This document shows, one piece after another, positions 34,604 through 44,653 of a DNA stretch of 64,000 nt. Each line of letters begins with the position of its first letter. Within the stretch, counting starts at the first letter, position 1. The position numbers and the translations under genes were made by a program. This DNA comes from Nostoc sp. JL34 (GTDB lineage: Bacteria > Cyanobacteriota > Cyanobacteriia > Cyanobacteriales > Nostocaceae): positions 1-64,000 of the forward strand of contig NZ_JABXKQ010000134.1 in the NCBI RefSeq assembly GCF_017114945.1, written 5' to 3'. A model generated the notes under the pieces. The model saw only the letters and a list, made by a program, of their open reading frames with translations. It was not told the DNA's origin and ran no database searches.

Positions 34604-36763
34604 TTATTGTTTAACTGCTTTCATCGACAAACTAATCCGTTTGAGTTTCTCGTTGATTTCTAACACCTGGACTTTGACTACTTGTCCAACTTTGACAATT
34701 TTGTTGGGATCGTCTACAAATCTATCAGCAAGTTGGGATATATGCACCAAGCCATCTTGATGTACGCCGATATCGACAAAAGCACCGAAATTGGCGACGT
34801 TCGTCACAATTCCCTCTAGTTCCATTCCTACATTTAAGTCCCTGATTTCCTTAATTCCTTCTCTGAAGGTGGCATACTTAAACTCAGCCCGAGGATCTCT
34901 ACCTGGTTTTTCCAGTTCGCTGAGAATGTCGCGCAGTGTGGGTTCGCCGACGCTATCGGTAACGTATTTTTTCAGGTTGGTCTTTTTGAGTTTTTCGGCA
35001 ATTTGTGTTACCTGATTTAATGACACATTTAGATCAGATGCGATCGCTTCTACTACAGAATAACTCTCTGGATGCACTGCTGTATTATCTAATGGGTTAT
35101 CACCGCCGCGAATCCGCAGAAAACCCGCTGCTTGTTCAAAGGCTTTCGGCCCCAATTTAGCAACTTTCAACAGTTGTCGGCGATTTTTAAAGGCTCCATT
35201 CTGGTTGCGATGGGCGACAATATTATTGGCAACTGTTGCCGTAATCCCAGAGACGGATGTCAGAAGTTCTTTGGAGGCGGTGTTTAAGTCTACGCCGACG
35301 TAGTTGACGCAACTTTCTACAGTGTCATCCAATTTCTTTTTCAACAACTTCTGATCGACATCGTGCTGATATTGTCCCACACCAATGGATTTGGGGTCGA
35401 TTTTCACCAGTTCTGCCAAGGGGTCTTGCAAACGGCGGCCGATGCTAATAGCGCCGCGCACGGTAATATCTAAATCAGGAAACTCTTCCAGCGCTACAGT
35501 ACTCGCAGAATATATAGATGCGCCAGACTCATTCACCATCACCTTAACTGGTTTGCGTTCTATAGTTTGCAATATTTGTGTGACAAACTCCTCTGTCTCG
35601 CGGGACGCTGTACCGTTACCAATAGCGATTAACTCAATTTTGTACTTTTCAATCAGATTTTTGACAGTTTGTGCTGCTTTGAGTCGTTGTTCAGCCGCTT
35701 GGTGGGGAAATACCGCCTGATATTCCAAAAATTGTCCAGTTTGGTCGAGGACTGCAACTTTACATCCAGTTCTAAAACCAGGGTCTATCGCTAGGGTTGG
35801 TTTCATCCCTGCTGGTGCAGATAGCAGCAACTCCCGCAGATTAGTTTCAAATGTCTTGATTGATTCTATGTCTGCATAAACTTTTTTCTCAGAAATCACC
35901 TCTCCCATAAGAGAGACTTTCATCAAACGGTTGAATGCATCCTTCAGCATCGCCTGATAAAAATCTCGAATTGTCCGTACTTTGGTTTTAATTTCTTTCG
36001 ACTCAAGATAGTAAAGTACCGTATCCTCATCGAAAGCAATTTCAAAGCTTAATATTTTTTCGGTTTCACCCCGACACAACGCCAGCATATTGTGGGGTGC
36101 AATATTTTTTACCCTAATTTGATAGTTACGGTACATCTCAAATTTGGTTGTACCTTCAGGATAATCATCTTTGATGCGGGAGACAAATACCCCTTCTTCT
36201 AAAAGATAATCGCGGATATACGCACGTAACTCAGCTTTTTCAGCTACTTCTTCTGCCAAAATATCAGCAGCACCTTTCAGCGCTTCTTCTGCTGTTTTTA
36301 CTCCCTGCGTTTCCGAAATATACTTAGCCGTTGCTTCCTCCAGGGAAGCTGTTGCAGCATTTTTGACATTTAAAGATTTGATGAACTCAGCCAGTGGTTC
36401 AAGTCCTTTTTCTCTGGCGATAGTGGCGCGGGTGCGTCGTTTTGGTCGATAGGGTAAATATAAATCCTCAAGTTCGGTTTTTTGTAAGCAGGATGAGATT
36501 TTGGCTTTGAGTTCATCTGTAAGTTTACCTTGTTGAGCGATCGCACTTAGAATTACCGATTTCCGTTCTTCTAGTTCTGTTAAATAAGTATATCGATCAG
36601 CCAGTTCACGTAGTTGCACTTCATTCATCTCATCGGTGCGCTCTTTACGGTAACGTGCAATAAAGGGAATTGTTGCACCCTCCGCCAAAAGTTCCAGCGC
36701 GTTTTGCACCTGATGGGGTTTGAGGTTTATTTCAGTTGCCAGTAGTTGAGGAATGTTCAGCAT
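34604..36763 (-). CDS. tex: Tex family RNA-binding transcription accessory protein
   Basis: 719 residues with the usual Tex order: helical N-terminal domain, YqgF-type RNase H-like domain with LAIDPGFRTGCKVAVLD near 327, tandem helix-hairpin-helix (LNTASKELLTSVSGI...), and a C-terminal S1 domain (about 645-715, GMELEGIVTNVANFGAFVDIG). It binds nucleic acid and affects transcription; its exact role is not well defined. ATG 36763. First gene of a probable two-gene unit with ferredoxin. Confidence 0.95.
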   Translation of the reverse strand: MLNIPQLLATEINLKPHQVQNALELLAEGATIPFIARYRKERTDEMNEVQLRELADRYTYLTELEERKSVILSAIAQQGKLTDELKAKISSCLQKTELEDLYLPYRPKRRTRATIAREKGLEPLAEFIKSLNVKNAATASLEEATAKYISETQGVKTAEEALKGAADILAEEVAEKAELRAYIRDYLLEEGVFVSRIKDDYPEGTTKFEMYRNYQIRVKNIAPHNMLALCRGETEKILSFEIAFDEDTVLYYLESKEIKTKVRTIRDFYQAMLKDAFNRLMKVSLMGEVISEKKVYADIESIKTFETNLRELLLSAPAGMKPTLAIDPGFRTGCKVAVLDQTGQFLEYQAVFPHQAAEQRLKAAQTVKNLIEKYKIELIAIGNGTASRETEEFVTQILQTIERKPVKVMVNESGASIYSASTVALEEFPDLDITVRGAISIGRRLQDPLAELVKIDPKSIGVGQYQHDVDQKLLKKKLDDTVESCVNYVGVDLNTASKELLTSVSGITATVANNIVAHRNQNGAFKNRRQLLKVAKLGPKAFEQAAGFLRIRGGDNPLDNTAVHPESYSVVEAIASDLNVSLNQVTQIAEKLKKTNLKKYVTDSVGEPTLRDILSELEKPGRDPRAEFKYATFREGIKEIRDLNVGMELEGIVTNVANFGAFVDIGVHQDGLVHISQLADRFVDDPNKIVKVGQVVKVQVLEINEKLKRISLSMKAVKQ

Positions 36764-37313
36764 TAGGTGTCTAAAATGAAAAAATGAAAATCCTACTTCT
36801 AAAGGTAATATGCTAAATCCTTATCCTGGCGCAAGGCCAAAGTTTTAAGCTAATTTACCAGATGATTACTTACAAGAGTGTAATTGGCGAAATAGACAAA
36901 ACCCACTTACGCAAGTTTTAAACCCTTCCAATCCGCGTAAATGAGTATGAGTTTGTATAGCATAGCGCAGCTATACTGAGTCGGGACTATACAATGAGTG
37001 TCGTCGAAAGGCATTGTGTATGCTTACATACCAAGCAAGCTTCGCGTAGCATCTTGTAACCTACTCTTAAAGTAAGCTTGGCGCACCATCAACTACAGAA
37101 GAAGGAGTTATTCGATAAGCTTTTGGGCGCTTCATCTGTCGCAATAATTATTCCAATTGATATAAAATCCGCCGTTACGTAATCTTGATTATCTCTAATA
37201 TTTATTTCCATAGACTGTTGTGGCTAAAACCTGATTGGATGTAAAATTAATCGAAATTCCCGAAACAATTTCGTTTTATAAGCACAACAACTTTTAGTTC
37301 AGAGGTTAGTAAA
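36764..37313. other. Intergenic region, no gene seen
   Basis: 550 bp between divergent genes. Contains a short GTATAG...CTATAC hairpin near 36,955-36,976 and a partial dispersed repeat (CTTCGCGTAGCATCTTG near 37,050). No RNA gene recognised. Confidence 0.45.
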
Positions 37314-37532
37314 ATGCCTTTGTTTTTCTTGATACCACTGTGTACTGCTTTAGCTACTGGCTACTTATTTAAAAAGAGTACTGATGAAATTGCATATCTT
37401 GCAGGTGTATTTGCAGCTATTAGCTTGATTCTAAGTTTAGTATTAGCACCCTGGCAGATTCAGTTTGGATTTTTAATCATTGTCTTCATCATTACCAACA
37501 GACTTTTACAGAAAAATGAGTCAAAACTATAG
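37314..37532 (+). CDS. Small hydrophobic membrane protein, function unknown
   Basis: 72 residues with two predicted membrane helices (about 3-20 and 27-63, the latter possibly two spans) and a charged end QKNESKL. ATG 37314 has AGAGG about 10 nt upstream. I recall similar short proteins in cyanobacteria without known function. A hairpin with a T run (37,593-37,621) follows. Confidence 0.7.
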   Translation: MPLFFLIPLCTALATGYLFKKSTDEIAYLAGVFAAISLILSLVLAPWQIQFGFLIIVFIITNRLLQKNESKL

Positions 37533-37592
37533 AAAAACAACCTAGAGAAATTGAATAATCTCAACCACCAGAAAATCATTTGTGTGGCTATG

Positions 37593-37621
37593 GTCTTAAC
37601 TACTTTAAGACTAGGTTTTTA
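37593..37621 (+). terminator. Probable terminator of the small membrane protein gene
   Basis: GTCTTAA, loop, TTAAGAC, then TAGG and TTTTT, about 60 nt past the stop. Confidence 0.55.
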
Positions 37622-38037
37622 AATAGAATGATTCTTATTATTAATAAAAGTAGCTTTATCTTCCCCTGAGCCGATGAAAGCTATGCTTAGTTTAAGTGGT
37701 GTTGAAATTTTGATCAGTAAAACCACCCCAAGTTTTAAAACTATACTTGTAATCAATAGAATATCAAATTTTATTTAATATTCAAATCAAAAATAGGGGA
37801 TTCTAACTCATTTAGTGCGGTAATTAATCTTAAATCATTTCTGCCTGAGATATCTGAATTTTGAGATTCTTGTGGATAGAAAACGATTCAGACTCTCGAC
37901 ATTCCTCTATAATTTTTATTGTAATGTAGTGTATCTTCGCACTACAATATTCAAAGCTTACACTGTTGTTCAAGTTTAAATTCTGCTTTCGGAAATCCTG
38001 AGCTTTGCACTTATGGAGTCTGATACTAAGTCCCGAC

Positions 38038-38314
38038 TTCTGCCAGTTTAGTACTCAGAAAGTGCTTCATAAATGTACAAATCCTCAAAATAAAAGTTTA
38101 TATATCAAAGAAAGGTTCGATTTTATGAAGTTTTTGTTTAGGTATCTTTACTGTAAATAAATTTTTAATGTTAAGTTGCTAATTCTGCAAATTTAGTACC
38201 TGAAAAGTGCCTGATAAATGTACAAATCCTCAAAATAAAAATTTATATAGAAAGAAAGATTCGATTTTATGAAGTTTTTGTTTAAGTATATTTTCGGTAA
38301 ATGAATTTTTGATG
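38038..38314. repeat. Tandem direct duplication, about 133 bp per copy
   Basis: Copies at 38,038-38,170 and 38,183-38,314 are about 85% alike by eye; shared blocks include AAATGTACAAATCCTCAAAA and TTCGATTTTATGAAGTTTTT. The copies are non-coding and AT-rich. Confidence 0.85.
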
Positions 38315-39301
38315 AAGTATGACGATAAATTTGCAACATGCTTTTCTCGTGGTATTCTAGTAGGTGATTATATGTAACAATAAATTTGGAGGGAAAATCC
38401 TAGTTAGAATTACGAAGAACAATCAAGTAAGCCTAATACTAAACTGCTTAAAAACATCCCAAATCCGATGCTATCAATGTCAACTCCGAGTTGAGCAGCC
38501 GATTCTAGTCTCCATTAGCTGTTAGCGTCGTCAAAAACTCTACTTAATACATTCAGTAAAATCCTCTAGAAAGCTGTAAAGCATATTACTGTAGACGGAT
38601 TCATCTAATCTATGATTTACGCAGCAAAGTAGACTTTTGTTACTCATTTTGTTCCCATGTCCAAAAAGAGCATATATACAATCGATTTGAGTAAAAATTT
38701 TATTAATCGGCTAAGTTCCCAGCCAAAGTTATAAATATGTCTGTGAGCCTGGAGAAGTTCTATGGTACATCAGTAAATTAACAAACTTTCCTAGAACAAA
38801 CAAATAGAGAACATTGATCAATCCAGCTAGGTTCTTGGCAAAACTCTCAACTTCACTACATCTGTATACTTTGTAACCTAAAAATTGCGATCGCACTAAA
38901 AGTAGTGTTGAAGCAAAACTGGGTGGTGCAGAAGATATCTGTAATTCACAGTTGGACAATCGCTAAATTGATTGTGCCAATTACCAAGCAAAAAACTGGT
39001 TTGTTTGCCTGGGAGTATACCCAGTAAACCAATTTAGCGTACTCTACTCCGATAATGTCGAATTCTACCACGATCAAACAACCTGGAAGTTTCATAGTAT
39101 TTAGTTGCTAACTATAGGACATGGGCTTCAACGGTCATTTTGATATCAGTCCCTTCAACATAGCCTTCCTAATTTTGTTGTCTATTTACTGAAGTGGAGG
39201 TCGAATTGCAGAGAAGGTGTGACCGAAATCCGAAACGTTAAAAACAATAGACTGTTTACTGTCCGGTTCATACCTACTATCTCGATTGAGGTCAATATAC
39301 T

Positions 39302-39685
39302 ATGAAATCAATATCGCAAATTTCCCGTCTTCAAATAACTCCTTATATCATCTTGTTTGTCAGTATTTTATTTAGTATTTCTGGTCAATTGCTGATGAAG
39401 CATACCATGAGTAATACAAATGAAGGATTATTTACTTGGGAATTTCTTCAACAATTAGCATTAGCTGTTAGTGTTTATTGTTTAGGAATAGCAAATTGGA
39501 TATTGGCCTTGCGATCCGTCAAATTGAGTATTGCTTATCCACTGACTAGTTTAAATTATGTTGGGATACTTTTTGGCTCATACTACTTTTTTAATGAGGT
39601 AATTACACTAACTCGAATAGCAGGAGTCATCACTATTTTTATGGGTGTTCTTTTAGTAGCTATTCCACCCAAAAAATCTATATAA
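39302..39685 (+). CDS. EamA/DMT-type half-size transporter, subunit 1
   Basis: 127 residues with four membrane helices, the size of an SMR or ArnE/ArnF-type protein. ISGQLLMKHTM in the first helix and LRSVKLSIAYPLTSLNYVGILFGSYYFFNE in helices 3-4 are typical of the EamA fold. It probably pairs with the next gene (39,720) into a heterodimer that flips a lipid-linked sugar or exports a small molecule. It is first in a four-gene plus-strand cluster with an FAD oxidoreductase and a polyprenyl-phosphate type glycosyltransferase. ATG 39302. Confidence 0.83.
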   Translation: MKSISQISRLQITPYIILFVSILFSISGQLLMKHTMSNTNEGLFTWEFLQQLALAVSVYCLGIANWILALRSVKLSIAYPLTSLNYVGILFGSYYFFNEVITLTRIAGVITIFMGVLLVAIPPKKSI

Positions 39686-39719
39686 GTTTATAGTAAAATC
39701 CACAACAAAGTATTGACAA

Positions 39720-40076
39720 ATGAACATCACTAATTGGCTACTTTTAATGGTTGTAGTTTTCTTGGGAACAACAGCTAACTTGTCACTAAAATATGGACTT
39801 TACATTTCTAGCTCTACTAAGGGAGAAAGCGCATCTATCCTAAATCTGTTACTTTCTCGTTACTTTTTTATCTGGTTTATTTGCTATACATTTATGACTC
39901 TATTGTGGCTTTATGTATTGCGGACAATTCCTTTGAGTCAAGCATTTCCAGTTCTAGGATTAATGTATGCACTTATACCCATTGCTTCCCACTATTTTCT
40001 AAAAGAGCAGGTTGCATTTACCCAGTGGTTAGGAATTTCTATTATCATAACTGGTGTAGTTCTTGTTGTAAACTAA
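39720..40076 (+). CDS. EamA/DMT-type half-size transporter, subunit 2
   Basis: 118 residues, four membrane helices; LRTIPLSQAFPVLGLMYALIPIASHYFLKEQV matches the same fold as the preceding gene, which it follows by 34 nt. Paired adjacent half-size EamA genes recall ArnE/ArnF, which flip undecaprenyl-phosphate-aminoarabinose. That functional comparison is inference from gene order and size. Confidence 0.83.
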   Translation: MNITNWLLLMVVVFLGTTANLSLKYGLYISSSTKGESASILNLLLSRYFFIWFICYTFMTLLWLYVLRTIPLSQAFPVLGLMYALIPIASHYFLKEQVAFTQWLGISIIITGVVLVVN

Positions 40077-40167
40077 TAGCTGTATAGGTAATAAACCAGG
40101 TTATTAATATTAAAATAAAAGCCTCTGAAGACAAATCTCAAAAACATCCCTACAAAAATCTAAATTT

Positions 40168-41472
40168 ATGAATATAGGCATTGTTGGCGGGGGTATAACT
40201 GGGTTAGTATTAGCCCAACGTCTTTCACATCAAGGACATACAGTCACTGTATTCGATAGCAACAAGCAACTTGGTGGACTTACCACCTATCATGATTACG
40301 GGTTATTTACCTGGGATCGCTTTTATCACGTTATCCTACCTTCTGATACTCATTTAATAAACTTTCTAAGAGATATTGGTCTTGGAGATAAACTGCGTTG
40401 GCATCGAAGTTTAACAGGATTTTATGATAATAAAAAGCTTTATTCTATTAGTAACACTATAGAGTTTCTGCGCTTTCCTCTATTTGGACTTATAGGTAAA
40501 ATTAGATTAGCTTTTACTCTCCTGTATGGTTCACGCCTTAATGACTGGCGACGATTAGAGAAGATTTTAGTTGAAGATTGGCTATTAAAACTTGGTGGTA
40601 AAAATACATACGAAAAGCTCTGGAAGCCATTGCTTCTATCCAAATTAGGAGAGAATTATAAGCGAATATCGGCAGTTTTTATCTGGGCTTATATCAAACG
40701 ACTATTTTCAGCGCGTGATTCTTCATTAAATAAAGAGCAACTTGGTTATGTCTCAGGAGGTTACAAAACTGTTTTTGACCATATAGAAAAATTAATTTAC
40801 GCGGCTGGAGGTCATATCCACACAGGTGTTGCGGTAGAATATATCGCACCTCATTCAGGGGGTGGAATGTGGGTAGAATATCAGGGTAAAAAAGAGCATT
40901 TTGATAAAGTCATTTTTACTGGGCCAGTTAATATTCTGCAACAGGTTGCTGCTAAGGAACTGGTGAAAGTTTCAGACACTGGTGAAACAGTAGAATACCT
41001 GGGTGTAATTTGTATGGTACTTATTACTCGCAAGGCTCTAGTTCCTTATTACGTAGTAAATATTGCTGATAGAAATATTCCTTTTACCGGAGTCATCGGT
41101 ATGAGTAACTTAGTTTCTTTACAAGAGACAGCAGGATATCACATGACATTCCTACCAAAATATATACTTTCCACTGACCCGTTATTAAAACAGCCAGATG
41201 ATGAATTGCGGCAAGTATTTTTCCAGGGTATACGTTTGATGTTCCCTGAACTCAAAACAGATGACATTGTGGCAGCACACATTAATCGAGCTATTAAAGT
41301 ACAGCCACTACAAGTTTTAAATTATTCAAGTCTTGTTCCAAGAGTGAGTACAGAAAACGATGATTTTTTCGTCGTCAATACCTCACAGTTGGTCAATGAT
41401 AGCGTCAACAACAACGCAGTTGTGCGACAGGTCGATGAATTTCTTAAAAACTCAACATTACTGAATTATTGA
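40168..41472 (+). CDS. FAD-dependent oxidoreductase (protoporphyrinogen-oxidase-like fold)
   Basis: 434 residues. N-terminal dinucleotide fold GIVGGGITGLVLAQRL with FDSNKQLGGL places it in the amine oxidase/PPOX superfamily. Members next to sugar genes act on lipid or sugar precursors, but substrate is unknown. It lacks the long hydrophobic insert of carotenoid desaturases. ATG 40168, 91 nt after the second EamA gene and 45 nt before the glycosyltransferase gene, so all four genes look co-transcribed. Confidence 0.85.
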   Translation: MNIGIVGGGITGLVLAQRLSHQGHTVTVFDSNKQLGGLTTYHDYGLFTWDRFYHVILPSDTHLINFLRDIGLGDKLRWHRSLTGFYDNKKLYSISNTIEFLRFPLFGLIGKIRLAFTLLYGSRLNDWRRLEKILVEDWLLKLGGKNTYEKLWKPLLLSKLGENYKRISAVFIWAYIKRLFSARDSSLNKEQLGYVSGGYKTVFDHIEKLIYAAGGHIHTGVAVEYIAPHSGGGMWVEYQGKKEHFDKVIFTGPVNILQQVAAKELVKVSDTGETVEYLGVICMVLITRKALVPYYVVNIADRNIPFTGVIGMSNLVSLQETAGYHMTFLPKYILSTDPLLKQPDDELRQVFFQGIRLMFPELKTDDIVAAHINRAIKVQPLQVLNYSSLVPRVSTENDDFFVVNTSQLVNDSVNNNAVVRQVDEFLKNSTLLNY

Positions 41473-41517
41473 AATTTGAGTAATGATATTTTATTTTAAA
41501 AATCACACGAGGTCTTT

Positions 41518-42342
41518 ATGAGTCTTTTTGTTCTTTTACCCGCATACAATGAGCAAGAATCAATTCGCCCTTTGTTCAAAAGATTTCAGACATTGCAGCA
41601 AATCTCTAATATGGAGATAAAACTGATTCTTGTTGATGATGGTAGTAGTGATGCAACTGCTCAGACTGCTTTAGAAGAATCTCAATCACTGGGGATATTA
41701 CTGAAATTAGTCCAACATCCCAAAAATGCTGGTTTAGGTCAAGCAATTAAAACAGGTTTTACGACTTTCTTAGAAATTTCTCAAGAAGGTGATTTTTTAG
41801 CTGCGATGGATTGTGATAACACTCAACCACCAGAACTTTTAGTAAAGATGTATGACACTATGATAGCTGGGAGCTATGATATTGCGATCGCATCTAGATA
41901 TCGAAAAGGCTCTAAAGTCATCGGCTTATCAAAATTTAGAGAGCTAATGAGTTACGGAGCCAGCTGGCTTTTTAGAATTGCTGCCCGTGTTCCAGGTGTA
42001 AAAGACTATACTTGTGGTTATCGGCTGTATAACCGTACTTTCGTCAGTAAACTGGATATGTATTATGGGGACAGTTTATTTACTGAAAGTGGATTTGCTT
42101 GCATGATAGATTTACTGCTGAAAGCCAAAGTACTCAAACCAAAAATCGCAGAAATTCCAATGGTTTTGAGATATGATCAAAAGCCCAGTGCCAGCAAAAT
42201 GAAAATTCTTAAAACTATTACTCGAACCCTAAAGCTATTGTTTAAGAATTTAACATCGACAGCGCCAACTTCTAATTTAGGTCAGACTTTCAATGAGCAA
42301 GAAACAACAAGAATTCCGCTGAAAATGGCAAATCGTAAATAA
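41518..42342 (+). CDS. Family 2 glycosyltransferase (DPM1/ArnC-like)
   Basis: 274 residues; GT-A fold with LLPAYNEQESI, VDDGSSDAT and the metal-binding acidic motif MDCDNTQPPE. No C-terminal membrane helices, so it resembles soluble dolichol/polyprenyl-phosphate mannosyltransferases. It would load a sugar onto a polyprenyl phosphate for the neighbouring half-size EamA pair to flip. ATG 41518 has GAGG at good spacing. Last gene of the cluster. Confidence 0.88.
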   Translation: MSLFVLLPAYNEQESIRPLFKRFQTLQQISNMEIKLILVDDGSSDATAQTALEESQSLGILLKLVQHPKNAGLGQAIKTGFTTFLEISQEGDFLAAMDCDNTQPPELLVKMYDTMIAGSYDIAIASRYRKGSKVIGLSKFRELMSYGASWLFRIAARVPGVKDYTCGYRLYNRTFVSKLDMYYGDSLFTESGFACMIDLLLKAKVLKPKIAEIPMVLRYDQKPSASKMKILKTITRTLKLLFKNLTSTAPTSNLGQTFNEQETTRIPLKMANRK

Positions 42343-42399
42343 ACTTGAGAATGATAGTCTGGATTAAATTAAGGGTTTGCGGCAAACAAGATTGTATAT

Positions 42400-42536
42400 C
42401 AATACTGCGTAGGTTTTGTCTAAAAAATAAAAATGTGTGGGTTGAGTTTAGGAACAAAACCCAACAAACCCCGCAAAATTTAGGGTAACGCATTGCCTCA
42501 ACCCAACCTACGAATATTCTTAACCGAGCAGTATTG
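42400..42536. mobile_element. 137-bp miniature inverted-repeat element with 10-bp target duplication
   Basis: Ends CAATACTGC and its complement GCAGTATTG; a second inner inverted pair is GGGTTGAG / CTCAACCC. Direct repeats GATTGTATAT flank it (42,390-42,399 and 42,537-42,546). Non-coding, so moved in trans. Confidence 0.85.
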
Positions 42537-42845
42537 GATTGTATATTTAATATGAGTTAGTCATCAAAAAGCTTCTGTATTCTGGCCATAGTTGGAGTTT
42601 TTCTTATGCCACTCCTAGCTCATGACTGCCTTTGTTGAGAAGAGTGCCAGTTAAATACATACAGCAGTTTTCTTTTACATGAAGTACAAAGCTATGGGTT
42701 TTGAGGCAGGAGGAAGGAAGTAGAAACTCTTTGTGTTTGATTTTGAGTCCTGTATTTTGTACCTCATCTACTTGAAAACTGCTGTATATATAAATACACC
42801 TTACTTTACACCTACATTCTCAAGGGTGCGAACTTTCAAAATCTC

Positions 42846-42868
42846 AGCCCGCCTTTGCGGGCTTTTTT
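42846..42868 (+). terminator. Strong Rho-independent terminator
   Basis: AGCCCGC, loop CTTT, GCGGGCT, followed by TTTTT. It is 500 nt past the glycosyltransferase stop and 170 nt before tldD, so it ends either the cluster transcript or an unannotated small RNA. Confidence 0.85.
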
Positions 42869-43037
42869 ATATAGTCCCAAACTTCTAGTCTGAAGACGAA
42901 TTTGCCAAGGTGTTGCTAAAGAGGAGGGAAATCCACACCGCCTTTCTGCTGACTGTGGCTTTAACTCATTTGTTAGACTAAACACACCAAGATTTTTCAG
43001 TCAAATCTCTGAATTACGCCAGCAGACGAGGCTACCC

Positions 43038-44510
43038 ATGCTTACAAGTACGCTACTTCTCTCAAATCAACTTCCTACCCTCCAATATTCCTCCACACCA
43101 GAGCGTTTCGATGAAACCTGGGAAGCCCCCCTGGCTACTCTCCTGGGATTAGGACGCGCCGCCGGCGCTGACTTCATCGAATTATTTTTAGAGCGTCGTA
43201 ACTATATTAGTTGTCTTGCAGAAGATGACTCTATCACTAGTATTTCACCCAGTCTGTCTACAGGTGCGGGAGTCAGAGTATTTCGCGGCAAAGCTGACTG
43301 CTATGTTAGCACCAATGACCTTTCTTTTTCCGGTTTGAAAGCAGCCTTAGAAAAAGGTCTTTCTATCTTGGGATTACAACTACCCACTCCGAAAGCTTTC
43401 ATCCCAGAAATAAACCTAGAATTACTGAGAGATTACGCCACGAAAAGAGGTAAAGATGCCTGGCTACCAGTGTGTAGCTCCATCCGAGAAATGGGAGAAG
43501 TCCTCCTTGATGGTACTGCTCACCTAAAACAAAAAGCTAGCCACGTCCAATCACGTCGTGCTACCTATTTCCGAGATTGGCAAGAAGTTTTAATCGCCGC
43601 TAGTGACGGTACTTTTGCCCGTGATATTCGCCTCACCCAGTCAGTAGGATTTAACCTATTGTGTGCTGATGGTGCTAATCGTAGCTCAATTGGCGATCGC
43701 GCGGGTAACACTAGCGATGCCAACTTCTTGAGAACTTGGGATTCTCAACAAGCCGCTGAGAAAATAGCAGAATCTGCTGGAAAAATGCTCTACGCAGATT
43801 ATGTAGAATCGGGTACTTATCCCATCATTATGGCCAATCACTTTGGCGGCGTCATCTTCCACGAAGCTTGTGGACACTTGCTAGAAACCACTCAAATTGA
43901 ACGCAATACCACTCCCTTTGCTGACAAAAAAGGCGAAAAAATTGCCCATGAAAGTTTGACAGCCTGGGATGAAGGACGTTCTGAAAATGCCTTCGGGACA
44001 ATTGACATGGATGACGAAGGTATGCCTGCTCAAAGAACCCTCTTAATTGAAAAAGGCGTTCTGAAAAACTTCCTAGCAGATAGAACAGGTTCCTCACGCA
44101 CCGGACACCCCAGAACTGGAAGTGGCCGCCGCCAAAATTATACTTATGCCGCTGCTAGCCGGATGCGTAATACTTATATTGATTCTGGCGAATATAGCAA
44201 TGATGAGTTATTTGCCTCTGTTGATAAAGGTATTTACTGTAAAAAGATGGGTGGTGGTAGCGTTGGTGCTACAGGTCAATTTAACTTTAGTGTTGATGAA
44301 GCTTATTTGATTGAAAATGGCAAAATTACTAAACCGCTAAAGGGAGCAATTCTCATCGGTGAAGCCAAGGAAATTATGAATAAAATTTCCATGTGTTCCC
44401 AAGATTTGGAAATTGCACCAGGTTTTTGTGGTTCCGTCAGTGGCAGTATTTACACCACAGTAGGACAACCCCACATCAAGGTTGATTCTATTACCGTCGG
44501 TGGACGATAA
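43038..44510 (+). CDS. tldD: TldD-type metalloprotease subunit
   Basis: 490 residues. Metal site HEACGH (H275, E276, H280) with a later cysteine ligand in GFCGSVSGS near the C-terminus. With TldE it forms a heterodimeric zinc protease that trims unfolded or modified peptides; in E. coli it matures microcin B17 and degrades CcdA. ATG 43038. It precedes tldE by 143 nt on the same strand; the pair is conserved in cyanobacteria. Confidence 0.93.
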   Translation: MLTSTLLLSNQLPTLQYSSTPERFDETWEAPLATLLGLGRAAGADFIELFLERRNYISCLAEDDSITSISPSLSTGAGVRVFRGKADCYVSTNDLSFSGLKAALEKGLSILGLQLPTPKAFIPEINLELLRDYATKRGKDAWLPVCSSIREMGEVLLDGTAHLKQKASHVQSRRATYFRDWQEVLIAASDGTFARDIRLTQSVGFNLLCADGANRSSIGDRAGNTSDANFLRTWDSQQAAEKIAESAGKMLYADYVESGTYPIIMANHFGGVIFHEACGHLLETTQIERNTTPFADKKGEKIAHESLTAWDEGRSENAFGTIDMDDEGMPAQRTLLIEKGVLKNFLADRTGSSRTGHPRTGSGRRQNYTYAAASRMRNTYIDSGEYSNDELFASVDKGIYCKKMGGGSVGATGQFNFSVDEAYLIENGKITKPLKGAILIGEAKEIMNKISMCSQDLEIAPGFCGSVSGSIYTTVGQPHIKVDSITVGGR

Positions 44511-44653
44511 CCTTCTCAACTTCCAGGTTCTACCTGGAAACGACTTCTTCCTGACTCTGCCACTTATTTTATCTAGGAAGCAGCAGAAGCCCTTCATTAT
44601 TACACTCCCAGGCTGAAGCAGGGAGCGAAAAAATCCCAAATCCAAAATTGACT

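Larger units (their letters stand above)
37533..39301. other. 1.77-kb gene-free region with a tandem duplication
   Basis: The longest gene-free stretch of the window. It contains a terminator-like hairpin at 37,593-37,621, a TGTAGTG/CACTACA hairpin near 37,930-37,950, the 145-bp-period duplication at 38,038-38,314, and a hairpin at about 38,996-39,036. A 76-codon minus-strand frame at 38,729-38,959 has no family features. It precedes the EamA/glycosyltransferase cluster and could hold its promoter or an RNA gene, but none is identifiable. Confidence 0.5.
42343..43037. other. Intergenic region with a miniature element and a terminator
   Basis: 695 bp between two plus-strand genes. It holds the miniature element 42,400-42,536 and the hairpin-T run at 42,846-42,868. 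The stretch 42,550-42,845 shows no gene; a small RNA ending at the terminator is possible. Confidence 0.5.

Noticed and set aside
42550-42868. tmRNA or known Yfr small RNA ending at the terminator
   Set aside because: No tRNA-like ends, tag frame or conserved Yfr core could be seen; only the terminator is supported.
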